The notes: generated by a model not told the origin, from the sequence alone. Counted from the first letter of the stretch, positions 18,546 through 27,590 are shown. The stretch is DNA of 64,000 nt from Mucilaginibacter jinjuensis (GCF_028596025.1 NZ_CP117167.1:5456001-5520000), one strand, 5' to 3'. Numbers and translations are program-made.

Positions 18546-18574
18546 CACCATTCTTCTTTTTCCCCCTCACCTAC

Positions 18575-18582
18575 TACATTTG
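18575..18582 (+). promoter_or_regulatory. -7 element of the SMP-30 gene
   Basis: TACATTTG is an exact TAnnTTTG match 20 bp before the ATG at 18603. No clear TTTG at -33. Confidence 0.5.
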
Positions 18583-18602
18583 CATCCAACAAACCTCTAT
18601 AA

Positions 18603-19520
18603 ATGAAATTCAGAACCATACTCCCCTTAAGCGCACTCGCTATTTTTATAACCGCCCAAGCCGCCGTTCATCATACAGAACCAGGCAACGCCAATTCACT
18701 GTACGATACCACTACCAGGGCTCAAATGCTCTCTAACCAGTTCAGCTTTACCGAAGGGCCGGCTACTGATAAAAAAGGCAATGTGTTTTTTACCGATCAG
18801 CCTAATAATAAGATTTGGGAATACGATACCAATGGCAAGCTTACCCTGTTTATGGATAGTGCCGGCCGAAGTAACGGGATGTATTTTGATAAAAAAGGCA
18901 ACCTGATTTCGTGTGCCGATGAGCATGACGAACTATGGTCTATCGCACCCGATAAAAAGGTGACTGTACTGGTAAAGTCATTCGGCGGCAAATTATTGAA
19001 TGGTCCTAATGATGTGTGGGTTGACCGTAACACCGGCGGCATTTATTTTACCGACCCCTACTATCAGCGCGATTACTGGACCCGCCAAACTTCTGACTTA
19101 GATGGCATGAAGGTTTACTATCTACCCAAAGGCGCTAAAGAAGCTATCATTGTAAACGATCAGCTAAAAAAGCCTAATGGCATTACCGGTACGCCCGACG
19201 GCAAATATTTATACGTAGCCGATATTAACGGCAATAAGACCTATCGTTTTACCCGCCAGGCTGATGGCTCATTAACAGACCAACAAGTCTTTGTAAACCA
19301 GGGATCGGACGGGATGACGATTGATGCTCTGGGTAATATTTACCTGTGCGGTAAAGGCGTAACGGTTTATAGTCCGGCTGGTGTTAAAATAGCTCATATT
19401 GATATACCAGAACCCTGGACAGCTAACATCTGCTTTGCCGGGAAGAATAAGGATGTATTGTTTATGACCGCTTCGAAAGCGATTTATACTTTGAAGATGA
19501 AGGTGAAGGGGGTAGAGTAA
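18603..19520 (+). CDS. SMP-30/gluconolactonase/LRE family protein, exported
   Basis: This 305-residue protein has an N-terminal signal peptide (ALAIFITAQAA) and a six-bladed propeller. Its motifs include SFTEGPATDKKGNVFFTDQPNNKIWEYD, SNGMYFDKKGNLISCADEHDELW, GKLLNGPNDVWVDRNTGGIYFTDPYY and KPNGITGTPDGKYLYVADINGN. The Glu, two Asn and Asp expected to bind the catalytic metal are all present. Members hydrolyse sugar lactones or similar esters. Periplasmic export suggests action on an external lactone; the substrate is unknown. Confidence 0.9.
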   Translation: MKFRTILPLSALAIFITAQAAVHHTEPGNANSLYDTTTRAQMLSNQFSFTEGPATDKKGNVFFTDQPNNKIWEYDTNGKLTLFMDSAGRSNGMYFDKKGNLISCADEHDELWSIAPDKKVTVLVKSFGGKLLNGPNDVWVDRNTGGIYFTDPYYQRDYWTRQTSDLDGMKVYYLPKGAKEAIIVNDQLKKPNGITGTPDGKYLYVADINGNKTYRFTRQADGSLTDQQVFVNQGSDGMTIDALGNIYLCGKGVTVYSPAGVKIAHIDIPEPWTANICFAGKNKDVLFMTASKAIYTLKMKVKGVE

Positions 19521-19542
19521 TCTACCCGATAAATGGAGGGAT

Positions 19543-19612
19543 GTCATGCTGAGCCCCGTCGAAGCATGGTGCAAATGGCCTACGCTTATCCTTCGACGGG
19601 GCTCAGGATGAC
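19543..19612. repeat. Palindromic GTCATGCTGAGC repeat
   Basis: The 22-bp arms at 19543-19564 and 19591-19612 are inverted copies with one mismatch (GTCATGCTGAGCCCCGTCGAAG type). This is a familiar kind of dispersed repeat in Bacteroidota, placed directly before the DUF1572 gene. Confidence 0.75.
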
Positions 19613-19647
19613 AGCGCTCTTTGTATAATATCAAATCAATAATACCT

Positions 19648-20223
19648 ATGCAACCCGATTACCTAACCAGCGCCCGCAAGCAATTTGAATACTACAAAAT
19701 GCTGGGCGAAAAAACGTTCGAGCAACTTAGTGATGAGCAGCTTTTCTGGCAGTACAATCCCGAAAGTAACAGCATTGCCACTATTGTAAAGCACTTATGG
19801 GGCAATATGCTTTCGCGATGGACTGACTTCTTAACCACCGATGGCGAGAAACCCAATCGCGACCGCGAAACTGAATTTGATAACGATATTAAAGACCGAG
19901 CCGAACTTCTGCAAAAATGGAACGAAGGCTGGCAATGTTTACTCAATGCGATCGATTCTATCAATGCGGAGAATATCGACACTACCATCTATATCCGCAA
20001 CATGGGGCATACGGTTACCGAAGCCATTAACCGGCAACTGGCGCATTACCCGTATCACGTTGGCCAAATTGTTTTTATCGGTAAAATGGTGATGAACGAG
20101 CAGTGGAAATCGCTATCTATTCCACGTGGCAATTCGGCAGCATATAATGCAAGCAAATTTGCTCAGCCAAAGCATAAAGAACATTTTACGGATGAATTTT
20201 TGGGTGAGGAGAAGGAGGAATAA
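19648..20223 (+). CDS. DUF1572 / DinB-like protein
   Basis: The start is the Met at 19648 (MQPDYLTSARKQFEYYKMLG), giving 191 residues; nine upstream residues are not conserved-looking. The fold is a DinB-type four-helix bundle, with the metal-ligand candidates in TIVKHLWGNMLSRWTDF (His57) and in NRQLAHYPYHVGQIVFIGK (two His). DUF1572 proteins are putative metal-dependent thiol transferases, possibly bacillithiol-like, but no activity is established here. It lies between a palindromic repeat and the IS insertion. Confidence 0.85.
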   Translation: MQPDYLTSARKQFEYYKMLGEKTFEQLSDEQLFWQYNPESNSIATIVKHLWGNMLSRWTDFLTTDGEKPNRDRETEFDNDIKDRAELLQKWNEGWQCLLNAIDSINAENIDTTIYIRNMGHTVTEAINRQLAHYPYHVGQIVFIGKMVMNEQWKSLSIPRGNSAAYNASKFAQPKHKEHFTDEFLGEEKEE

Positions 20224-20289
20224 TACTTCACTAACGTCATCCCGAATTTATTTCACTGTTGTCCGGTAAACGATTTTTTTGAAAAAGAT

Positions 20290-20319
20290 AAGGGGTAGCT
20301 TTTCGGCTACCCCTTTTTT
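20290..20319 (+). terminator. Terminator inside the IS left end
   Basis: The 10-bp arms AAGGGGTAGC (20290-20299) and GCTACCCCTT (20306-20315) are followed by TTTT. It lies between the left end and the transposase start and would stop read-through from the host DUF1572 side, a common way to limit transposase expression. Confidence 0.8.
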
Positions 20320-20356
20320 GTGTTGATATTAGAGTTACCACACTTCAATATTCAAC

Positions 20357-21574
20357 ATGGGCAAAAGTACTTTTTTTACCGGACAGCCGGTATTGAATCA
20401 GCTGCTGAATTTGATTGACCGCAATTCAGTAAAGGCATTGGCAAGAGCGGGACAATATGACCGTTATTATCGTTATTTTGATACGCATACACATTTAGTC
20501 ACCATGCTTTATTGTGTGTTAAACAAGTGTACAAGCAGCCGGGAAGTGGTTAGCGGGATGAAAGCCTGTAGTAATAAACTCGAACATGCAGGTATACAAA
20601 AGGCGCCGGGAAGGAGCACACTATGCGATGCCAATATGAAACGTTCCTATAAGGTTTTCGAGTTATTATATGAGCAGATTTATCGCAGGCATAAGCAACT
20701 TTTACCGGACAGCCGGTCGGTAAATAACCTCAAACTTTTTATAGCGGATGCCTCTACCATCACTTTGTTTCAACAAATACTCAAAGCCCCCAGTCCGGGT
20801 AAGCTCAACGGTAAAAGGAAAGGCGGTATTAAAGTACATACGCTGATCGATGCAACCGATGACGTTGCCATTCAGGTTAGTTTCACGGCAGCGAGTGCAA
20901 ATGATATGACCTTTCTAAAGGAGATCAACCTGGAAGCCGGTTCATTTATCGTTTTTGATAAAGGCTATGTAGATTACAGTCAATATGAACGTTTAACTAA
21001 TGAAGGGGTATTTTTTGTCACCCGCCAGAAAAAAGATGCCCGGTATGTGGTTACTGGTTCAAATGAAGTTAGCCCTGAAGACAAGGCATCTGGTATAATT
21101 GCTGACCGTTTGATCACCCTCGGCACACGCACCCATCGTAAAAAAATCAAGCTTAAAAGCCGTCAAATTACCTTTTTCGATAAGCAAAAAGCCAGAAAAT
21201 TTGAATTCCTCACTAATAACTTTTCATTATCACCACTACAGATAGCTGATCTTTATAGAAAACGCTGGCAAATCGAGATCCTGTTTAAAAGGATCAAACA
21301 AAACTTCCCCCTCAAATACTTCCTGGGAGACAATGAAAATGCGATCAAGATCCAAATATGGGGTGCTTTTATTGCCGACCTGCTCATTAAACTTGTACAG
21401 GTTCAACTTAAAAGGAAATGGGCTTTCTCCAATTTGAGTGCTATTATCAGGTTACATCTGATGAGTTATATACATCTATTCAATTTTCTGAACGATCCTG
21501 AAAGGCTGTCCACTACAATCACCGGGGAAAAGCAATTAAAATTAGGGGGCTCACAATTTGGTTTTAAAACTTAA
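20357..21574 (+). CDS. IS4-family DDE transposase
   Basis: This 405-residue transposase has catalytic residues Asp131 (LFIADAS), Asp201 (IVFDKGY) and Glu307, with the IS4 hallmark Y-x2-R-x3-E-x6-K at Y300/R303/E307/K314 (YRKRWQIEILFKRIKQ). The N-terminal region (about 1-115) is the DUF4372-like DNA-binding part often seen with IS4 transposases. The frame is intact with no frameshift, so the element may be active. The coding sequence twice contains a TTACCGGACAGCCGGT motif that resembles the terminal repeat. Confidence 0.95.
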   Translation: MGKSTFFTGQPVLNQLLNLIDRNSVKALARAGQYDRYYRYFDTHTHLVTMLYCVLNKCTSSREVVSGMKACSNKLEHAGIQKAPGRSTLCDANMKRSYKVFELLYEQIYRRHKQLLPDSRSVNNLKLFIADASTITLFQQILKAPSPGKLNGKRKGGIKVHTLIDATDDVAIQVSFTAASANDMTFLKEINLEAGSFIVFDKGYVDYSQYERLTNEGVFFVTRQKKDARYVVTGSNEVSPEDKASGIIADRLITLGTRTHRKKIKLKSRQITFFDKQKARKFEFLTNNFSLSPLQIADLYRKRWQIEILFKRIKQNFPLKYFLGDNENAIKIQIWGAFIADLLIKLVQVQLKRKWAFSNLSAIIRLHLMSYIHLFNFLNDPERLSTTITGEKQLKLGGSQFGFKT

Positions 21575-21822
21575 TCCCTCTAAAACCCACTCAATGCCTC
21601 TTTTACTATCTCCTTCATTTTTTACCGGACAACAGTGAATTTATTTCGGGATCCCACAGAACAAGTAGCAAACTTTGCATATCCGCTTAGCAAGTGGGGT
21701 GCTGAAACAAGTTCGGGATGACGTGATTTGAAATATCACCACTCAATTGTAAACAAACCCAATCCATTCTTTCCCCTTCCCAATTTTCCCTTTACTTTGC
21801 AGCTTAATAATAACACAGAAAT

Positions 21823-22380
21823 ATGGCTACCATTTGGGCGCACCTTGCGGGTTATAGTGTAAACGAGCATCTGCCGGTTAAAAACGGCAAGGCTAAATAT
21901 GTTAAGTTTTGGATGATAGCCGAAGGCAGGTTACAGGTTCGCGAAATTGGTGATAGCTATTTAACCAATATAGTATCGGCAGAGTATGAGTTTGGCGGCA
22001 AGGTAATTTCTGAAATGACCATTAACGGCACACTGGTATTGGTTGTTGATGCCCGTGAAATGCAGTTTTATATCGAAAATGGCCGGGCTTCTGAAGGCGT
22101 GATTAACAACGGCTATTTCGGCAAGTTTGTAAAGGGAAAAGGACGCTTAACCCTGGGCGAATATCCCTATAACATGGGTGTGGAAGAAGTTAAAGTTATT
22201 CCACAGCAAATTGTTAAAGTTACTATTCCGCAAAACAAGATTTTGCATAACGAAAATACTACATCAATCCCCATGTACCTATCGCCCGATGAATACACGG
22301 AGGCGGATACGCAAGTTATAAATGAAATAACAGATGATGGAGATGAGGCTTTTTACCTCATCCAATATCAATTAAGCTAA
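21823..22380 (+). CDS. Protein of unknown function (185 aa)
   Basis: This soluble 185-residue protein begins MATIWAHLAGYSVNEHLPVK. It has no signal peptide and no cysteine-rich or catalytic motif I recognise. The composition is beta-rich with regularly spaced glycines (VKFWMIAEGRLQVREIGDSY, GYFGKFVKGKGRLTLGEYPYNMG), and the C-terminus is acidic (ITDDGDEAFYLIQYQLS). It is convergent with the next gene, 4 bp between stops. Coding appears genuine by length and position. No function can be assigned. Confidence 0.75.
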   Translation: MATIWAHLAGYSVNEHLPVKNGKAKYVKFWMIAEGRLQVREIGDSYLTNIVSAEYEFGGKVISEMTINGTLVLVVDAREMQFYIENGRASEGVINNGYFGKFVKGKGRLTLGEYPYNMGVEEVKVIPQQIVKVTIPQNKILHNENTTSIPMYLSPDEYTEADTQVINEITDDGDEAFYLIQYQLS

Positions 22381-22384
22381 GCTA

Positions 22385-22957
22385 TTACCTTACTTCTTTC
22401 AGCGCCGAATCCATAACCGCCCATATTTTATTTGAATAAGGTAAAGGCGAAGCTTCAAAAAAGATATAGTTACCTCTCTGGTGAATTTTGAAGTTCAATG
22501 TTATTGGAGTTTGCGTCATATAATCGAGCATGTGCAACTCGCCTTCAAAAGCTTTTTTCCCGGCAGCAACATTGGGGATGCTATGTAGGTTTACCGTTAC
22601 GGGGATGGTATGGGTACTATCTATTTTGGCGTCCTTTAAATTACTTTTCACCAATCCTGTATAGTAATACTTTAAACAGGTTTCAATATCTGCCTGCGTA
22701 AGTGGTTCATTACTTTCTAAAGTCCACAGGTAACAGTAAGTCCAGTAACCGTCACCTTTCTTTTTGCTCCAGCCGGGCGAAAAACGGATATCCTCAATCC
22801 CTTTAATCGGCAAACCAGGCGCAAATACAGGCGGCAGGGCAAAGCGTTCTACCGTCCAATCCGGTGGTGCATTTAGTAAGTATACAGTTTGGCAAAAGCC
22901 ATCGTTACACTTCGACAGCAGGAAAAACAGGAACATGAAAAACAACTTGATACGCAT
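22385..22957 (-). CDS. Secreted protein of unknown function (190 aa)
   Basis: The N-terminus (MRIKLFFMFLFFLLSKCNDG) is a signal peptide or lipoprotein-like leader. The mature region carries an aromatic patch (SPGWSKKKGDGYWTYCYLWTLE), a conserved-looking DIETCLKYYYTGL and a Gly-rich beta segment near the end. I recognise no named domain. A TonB or transport link cannot be shown. It is convergent with the 21823 gene. Confidence 0.75.
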   Translation of the reverse strand: MRIKLFFMFLFFLLSKCNDGFCQTVYLLNAPPDWTVERFALPPVFAPGLPIKGIEDIRFSPGWSKKKGDGYWTYCYLWTLESNEPLTQADIETCLKYYYTGLVKSNLKDAKIDSTHTIPVTVNLHSIPNVAAGKKAFEGELHMLDYMTQTPITLNFKIHQRGNYIFFEASPLPYSNKIWAVMDSALKEVR

Positions 22958-23040
22958 AATGATGGTGTTTAAGGTTGCACCATCTAAGCTACTCCTATCA
23001 GTTGTAAAAATATGTTATTTAATGTTAAAGAAGGTTAAAA

Positions 23041-23081
23041 CCCCTCCCTAACCCGCCCCTTTGGGGAGGGTTAGGGAGGGG
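23041..23081. repeat. GC-rich palindrome after the aldo/keto reductase gene
   Basis: The 14-bp perfect arms CCCCTCCCTAACCC (23041-23054) and GGGTTAGGGAGGGG (23068-23081) form a strong hairpin 7 bp past the aldo/keto reductase stop (transcription is on the minus strand). It may work as a terminator, though no T-run follows. It resembles dispersed repeats of this group. Confidence 0.65.
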
Positions 23082-23087
23082 TAGTTT

Positions 23088-24119
23088 TTAATAGAATTTC
23101 GGTAGCGGATTCAATCTCGTATCCTGGCGTTGGTGCCAGTACGGATAAATCGGATCTTTATAGCTGGCGTCATCCAGTTTTTTTACCTGCTCGGTAGTAA
23201 GGTTCCATCCTACTGCGGCAAGGTTTTGTTTCAGTTGCTCTTCGTTACGTGCACCTATTACCAGGTTGGCTACTGTTGGGCGTTGCAGCAACCAGTTTAG
23301 TGCTACCTGCGCTACGCTTTTGCCAACTTCTTCGGCTACTTCGTCTAAAGCATCAACAATTTTGTATAGATGTTCAAAATCTGTTTCCGGACCATGGCTA
23401 CCACCCTGACTGCGGCGGTTATCCTGGGGGATCGGTTGGCCTCTGCGGAATTTACCGCCCAATTGTCCACTTGCCAACGGGCTCCATACGATGGTTCCTA
23501 CTTTTTGGTCGATACCCAATGACATCAATTCCCACTCAAACTCGCGATCTAATAATGAATAGTACGCCTGGTGGCCTACATAACGTGCCCAGCCATAACG
23601 CTCTGATATCGAAAGCGATTTCATTAAATGCCAGCCCGAAAAATTAGAGCAGGCAATGTAACGTACTTTACCGCTGGTTACCAGGTCGTCTAATGCGCGC
23701 AGGGTTTCTTCAACCGGGGTATTCCCGTCGAAACCGTGCAGGTGGTAAATATCAATATGGTCGGTTTGTAAACGTTTTAAACTGTTGTTTACCGATTCGA
23801 TGAGGTGAAAGCGTGATGAACCATAATCATTCGGCCCTTCACCCATTCTGAAAGTTGCTTTGGTCGAAATTAATACGCGGTTACGCAACCCTTCCAAAGC
23901 CTGACCTAAAATTTCTTCAGAGATCCCGCTCGAGTAAACATCGGCAGTGTCGAACAAAGTAACCCCGGCATCAAGGCAAAGGTGAATCAGTTTTTTGGCA
24001 TCATCGAGCTGGGTGTTGCCCCAGGCTTTAAAAAATTCGTTACCGCCGCCAAAGGTAGCCGTGCCGAAACTTAGTACCGGCACATGCAGTCCCGAGGCAC
24101 CTAATTGTCTGTATTCCAT
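23088..24119 (-). CDS. Aldo/keto reductase
   Basis: This 343-residue (alpha/beta)8 NADPH-dependent oxidoreductase has the catalytic tetrad visible as Asp57 (TLFDTADVYSSG), Tyr62, Lys87 (ISTKATF) and the His in HIDIYHLHGFD. The cofactor region near the C-terminus reads NLVIGARNEEQLKQNL. It is closest to the YghZ/Tas-like group that reduces aldehydes and methylglyoxal. It stands alone. Confidence 0.93.
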   Translation of the reverse strand: MEYRQLGASGLHVPVLSFGTATFGGGNEFFKAWGNTQLDDAKKLIHLCLDAGVTLFDTADVYSSGISEEILGQALEGLRNRVLISTKATFRMGEGPNDYGSSRFHLIESVNNSLKRLQTDHIDIYHLHGFDGNTPVEETLRALDDLVTSGKVRYIACSNFSGWHLMKSLSISERYGWARYVGHQAYYSLLDREFEWELMSLGIDQKVGTIVWSPLASGQLGGKFRRGQPIPQDNRRSQGGSHGPETDFEHLYKIVDALDEVAEEVGKSVAQVALNWLLQRPTVANLVIGARNEEQLKQNLAAVGWNLTTEQVKKLDDASYKDPIYPYWHQRQDTRLNPLPKFY

Positions 24120-24265
24120 AGTGTGTGGTTAAAAGATGAAAAAATTATACGCCCGGTCCGTACATAACCAAGCGTATATCTCAAATTTAACAGCCTTGTG
24201 TTAACTTGTGTGTCACGGTAATGAAAAGAAATGAAATTAGGAGGATGGGGGCATAAGAACGTGTC

Positions 24266-25039
24266 TTAATCTTTAAGCAGCCACTCTTGTTTACCGGTAT
24301 TCAGATCGTATTTAAAAATACCTTTAGACATACCGACATAAGCAAGATTATTTTTAATTACAATTGATGTTGGATAGAGTGCGTTCCAAATGCCTTTTTC
24401 AACTAACGGAATGATGCTTTTTGCAGTGTCAATCTTTAAAAGGCTTTTAGATGTAACAATAACAAAATTATCCTGAGCATCTACTGCAATTGCGGCAGCG
24501 GCTGTTGGTAATTTTAGATATTGGCTTGCTTGCCATTTGCCATTAATCCTTTCAATATCAATAATGCTACCCTCTGACATACCCATGTGAGCAACGCCCT
24601 GGATAGCGTAATTTTTATTATTTCTTTTTACAAATTGCACAATCTCATCATCCGATATTTTATACTGCTGTTTACCATCATTTGAAAACCAATATAAACA
24701 TCCACCCCATTCTCCTGCAAAGAACCCTACCAAATAGCCATCATCTACTTTCAAAACAGAGCGTTCTCCATGCGCGTTTTTTATTTCATCTTTAGGTAAT
24801 TTGATCTTAAAGGGAATCAGGCCACTATCTGTAATAAGGTCATGGTTAATTACATGCACTTCATTATTTTGTAAGAACACATTCCACTTGACGGATGCAA
24901 AGCCTAATTTATAAATTGAATCTTTATTAGTAGGCACGGGATAAGTATGCCAATTGGCTACCAATGCTGTATCCGTTTGTGTTGAGCACGATTCCAGATT
25001 TATAACACAGATTAGGATAATAATTATCCGGTTAAGCAT
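24266..25039 (-). CDS. Lipoprotein of unknown function, beta-propeller-like
   Basis: This 257-residue precursor has a lipobox-type leader (MLNRIIIILICVINLESCS, candidate lipid Cys at 18). Repeated strand-turn segments (VDAQDNFVIVTSKSLLKID, IVIKNNLAYVGMSKGIFKYDLNTGKQEW) suggest a propeller with few blades. It is divergent from the LysR gene. Base composition is more AT-rich than the flanking conserved genes. No enzymatic motif was seen. Confidence 0.75.
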   Translation of the reverse strand: MLNRIIIILICVINLESCSTQTDTALVANWHTYPVPTNKDSIYKLGFASVKWNVFLQNNEVHVINHDLITDSGLIPFKIKLPKDEIKNAHGERSVLKVDDGYLVGFFAGEWGGCLYWFSNDGKQQYKISDDEIVQFVKRNNKNYAIQGVAHMGMSEGSIIDIERINGKWQASQYLKLPTAAAAIAVDAQDNFVIVTSKSLLKIDTAKSIIPLVEKGIWNALYPTSIVIKNNLAYVGMSKGIFKYDLNTGKQEWLLKD

Positions 25040-25138
25040 TTCAATTGATTTGATAATGCAATTACATGAATAAAGAGCATATCATCAATATCCTCTCACA
25101 AATACTTAATTTCGATCTTAATAACAATCTTTGCTCTC

Positions 25139-26035
25139 ATGCTCGATTTCCGTTTGCAAGTGTTTTATACCGTAGCCCGGCGGCTTAACTTTACCAAAGC
25201 TGCTGCCGAGTTATTTATTACGCAGCCCGCGGTAACCAAGCACATTAAAGAGCTGGAGAGTCAGTTTAAGGTTTCCCTTTTCGAGCGAAGCGGCAACAAG
25301 AAGATCAGCCTCACTCCTGCCGGTGAAATCTTATTACAGCATGTGCTACAAATCCTCAACGTTTACCGGGAACTGGAATATGATATGAACCTGCTGGTAA
25401 AACAGCACGGCGGCCATCTGCGTATTGGCGCAAGCACAACGGTAGCGCAATATGTAATACCACCGGTACTGGCTCAGTTTCACAAAAAGTTTAAAGATAT
25501 ACAGGTTCAACTCATTACCGGTAATACCGAAGAGGTAGAGCAGGCATTATTAAATAAGGAGATTGAAATTGGCATTATAGAAGGCATATCGCGCAACCCG
25601 CAAATTAAATACGAAGAATATTTGGAGGACGAACTGGTACTGGTGAGCGCGACTAATAATACTATGCTAAAAAAGGATGTATTAAAACCCGAAGAATTAA
25701 AGAACTATGCATTGTTATTGCGCGAACATGGCTCGGGTACTTTAGACGTAATAACCCACGCCCTGAAAAAGCACAATATTAAACTGGCCGATCTGCAAAT
25801 AGAAATGCAGCTGAGTGATACCGAAAGCATAAAATCGTATCTGCTGCATAGCAATTGCCTGGCGTTTTTATCGGTACACAGTATTTTAAATGAACTAAGG
25901 AATAACGAATGCCGGATAGTGGATGTAAAAGGGTTGAGTATCGAACGGCCTTTTCATTTTATCCAGCAACACGGGCAACCGCATTCGCTGGCCGAACTGT
26001 TTATGCGCTTTGCACGCACTTATAAACCGAACTAA
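25139..26035 (+). CDS. LysR-type transcriptional regulator of the sulfur transport operon
   Basis: This 298-residue regulator has an N-terminal HTH (FTKAAAELFITQPAVTKHIKELE, about residues 18-40) and a C-terminal effector domain starting near residue 90 (GHLRIGASTTVAQYVIPPVLAQF). The YeeE gene starts 2 bp after its stop, so both are in one unit. The neighbours all relate to inorganic or organic sulfur, so a CysB-like role is likely by context, but the effector is not known. Confidence 0.9.
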   Translation: MLDFRLQVFYTVARRLNFTKAAAELFITQPAVTKHIKELESQFKVSLFERSGNKKISLTPAGEILLQHVLQILNVYRELEYDMNLLVKQHGGHLRIGASTTVAQYVIPPVLAQFHKKFKDIQVQLITGNTEEVEQALLNKEIEIGIIEGISRNPQIKYEEYLEDELVLVSATNNTMLKKDVLKPEELKNYALLLREHGSGTLDVITHALKKHNIKLADLQIEMQLSDTESIKSYLLHSNCLAFLSVHSILNELRNNECRIVDVKGLSIERPFHFIQQHGQPHSLAELFMRFARTYKPN

Positions 26036-26037
26036 TT

Positions 26038-26601
26038 ATGATTGAATTGATAAAACAACCCTGGCCCTGGTACGTAGCCGGTCCGCTGATTGGGCTGGTA
26101 GTGCCTGCTTTACTTTTGCTGGGCAATAAGACTTTTGGCATATCGTCTTCACTGCGACATATCTGTGCAGCCTGTATCCCGGCTAATATTTCGTTTTTTA
26201 AATACGACTGGAAGAAAGAAAGCTGGAACCTCTTCTTTGTACTGGGAATTGCGCTGGGCGGCTTCATTGCCACTTACTTTCTGTCGAATCCCGGCCAGGT
26301 TGGGATAAACCCAGCTACCATCACAATCCTGCAACACGAGGGTGTTAAAGATTTCAGCGGATTATTGCCTGCTGATATTTTCAGCTTCGGCCAATTATTT
26401 ACGCTGCGCGGGTTGGTATTTATGGTAGTTGGCGGTTTTCTGGTGGGCTTTGGTACGCGGTACGCAGGTGGCTGTACTTCCGGGCATGCCATTATGGGCA
26501 TCTCGTCTTTGCAGTGGCCGTCGCTGATGGCAACTATTTGCTTTATGGTTGGTGGCTTTGTATGCACCTGGTTTATTTTACCTTATTTACTTCAATTGTA
26601 A
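26038..26601 (+). CDS. YeeE/YedE family transporter half (thiosulfate/sulfur uptake type)
   Basis: This 187-residue protein has about five membrane helices. Its GTRYAGGCTSGHAIMGISSLQWPS motif contains the Cys found in thiosulfate-uptake (TsuA/YeeE) transporters. The family exists either as one long chain or as two short paired proteins. Here the partner is the next gene (DUF6691), 4 bp downstream. It probably moves thiosulfate or another sulfur compound through the inner membrane. Confidence 0.88.
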   Translation: MIELIKQPWPWYVAGPLIGLVVPALLLLGNKTFGISSSLRHICAACIPANISFFKYDWKKESWNLFFVLGIALGGFIATYFLSNPGQVGINPATITILQHEGVKDFSGLLPADIFSFGQLFTLRGLVFMVVGGFLVGFGTRYAGGCTSGHAIMGISSLQWPSLMATICFMVGGFVCTWFILPYLLQL

Positions 26602-26605
26602 CAGT

Positions 26606-27016
26606 ATGCGCAACATTAAATATCTTATCATCGGCATGCTATTCGGCATTATACTCATTAAATCGCAGGTGGTATCCTGGTTCCGTATCCAGGAAATGTT
26701 CAGGCTGCAAGCTTTTCACATGTATGGTATTATTGGTAGTGCCATTGTGGTTGCCATGATCTCCATTCAGATCATCAAACGTTTCCACATCAAAACCATC
26801 AACCACGAAACCGTTGTTATCCACGACAAAAAATTTCACTGGGGTAATGTATGGGGCGGCTTAATCTTCGGCCTCGGCTGGGCAATTACCGGCGCATGCC
26901 CCGGTCCGCTGTTTGCGCAAATTGGCAGCGGCTTTCTGGTAATTAGTGTAACGTTACTAAGCGCTATTACCGGCACCTGGGTTTATGGTTTGTTGAGGGA
27001 TAAATTGCCGCATTAA
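26606..27016 (+). CDS. DUF6691/YeeE-like transporter second half
   Basis: The start is the Met at 26606 (MRNIKYLIIGMLFGIILIKS), giving 136 residues; the longer frame runs back into the preceding gene. It has four hydrophobic segments and the motif GWAITGACPGPLFAQIGSG, the counterpart of GGCTSGH in the partner. It forms a split YeeE/YedE unit with the upstream gene and ends 4 bp before the convergent OsmC gene. Confidence 0.87.
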   Translation: MRNIKYLIIGMLFGIILIKSQVVSWFRIQEMFRLQAFHMYGIIGSAIVVAMISIQIIKRFHIKTINHETVVIHDKKFHWGNVWGGLIFGLGWAITGACPGPLFAQIGSGFLVISVTLLSAITGTWVYGLLRDKLPH

Positions 27017-27020
27017 TTAG

Positions 27021-27419
27021 CTATTTATTCAAAGTAATAGCCAGGCCTTTACGTAAAGTGTTATGAATTTCGGCTATCCTATCGGTATGATCTATTAATT
27101 CATTAATTACTTCTGCGGGTGCATCCGAAATAACGTTTGCCTTGTAACTAAAATTTGAGCCGGGTTCACCATCTGCGCCAAACTCGCCTGTAAAATCAAC
27201 TCCTACACCTGTTACCTTAATATCTCTTTTTGCGGCTTCGCGATAAATATCATTACAGAAACAGGTAGCCAGAGAAAGCAATAACAATTCGGCTCCATTA
27301 ATGGACGAGCCATAGCCTGTAACTTTGGGTTCTATGTGTACTTCTTTTGCCGCATCATTGGTTTGAACCGAGATTTTATGCTGATTTAACTTGCTATCTA
27401 TACTTGCCGAAATTTTCAT
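27021..27419 (-). CDS. OsmC-like peroxiredoxin/thiol protein
   Basis: This 132-residue protein of the OsmC/Ohr fold has its Cys pair in LLSLATCFCNDIYREAAKRD (Cys53 and Cys55) and the typical GVGVDFTGEF strand. OsmC proteins reduce organic peroxides or persulfides. The usual wide spacing between the two redox cysteines is not seen, so a YhfA-like subgroup is possible. Its place between two sulfur-transport units suggests sulfur-linked redox. Confidence 0.85.
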   Translation of the reverse strand: MKISASIDSKLNQHKISVQTNDAAKEVHIEPKVTGYGSSINGAELLLLSLATCFCNDIYREAAKRDIKVTGVGVDFTGEFGADGEPGSNFSYKANVISDAPAEVINELIDHTDRIAEIHNTLRKGLAITLNK

Positions 27420-27590
27420 GATTGGTGATCAATGGTTTATGATTAACAAATTTATTAATAGGCAATTAAGTATAAAAAATAATTACAAGAAGTAAATATC
27501 TATTACTTTAAGTTATCAAACATAGGATTTAATGATAAAAATACAATCGTAAATTGATAGACATTTGAAGTATCAAAACAAAACAAGGTT

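Larger units (their letters stand above)
20254..21637 (+). mobile_element. Intact IS4-family insertion sequence, 1384 bp
   Basis: The terminal inverted repeats are 17 bp and perfect: CACTGTTGTCCGGTAAA at 20254-20270 and its complement at 21621-21637. The 9-bp target duplication AATTTATTT flanks it (20245-20253 and 21638-21646). One transposase ORF is present with an intact DDE triad and YREK motif. Perfect ends and target duplication point to a recent insertion. I cannot name the ISfinder element. Confidence 0.93.
20234..21724. repeat. Older palindromic repeat (about 98 bp) split by the IS
   Basis: Perfect 13-bp outer arms, ACGTCATCCCGAA (20234-20246) and TTCGGGATGACGT (21712-21724), bracket the IS. 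Removing the IS and one target copy restores a continuous element with an internal CCCGAA-TTTA-TTTCGGG hairpin. The IS therefore landed in the hairpin loop. Confidence 0.8.
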
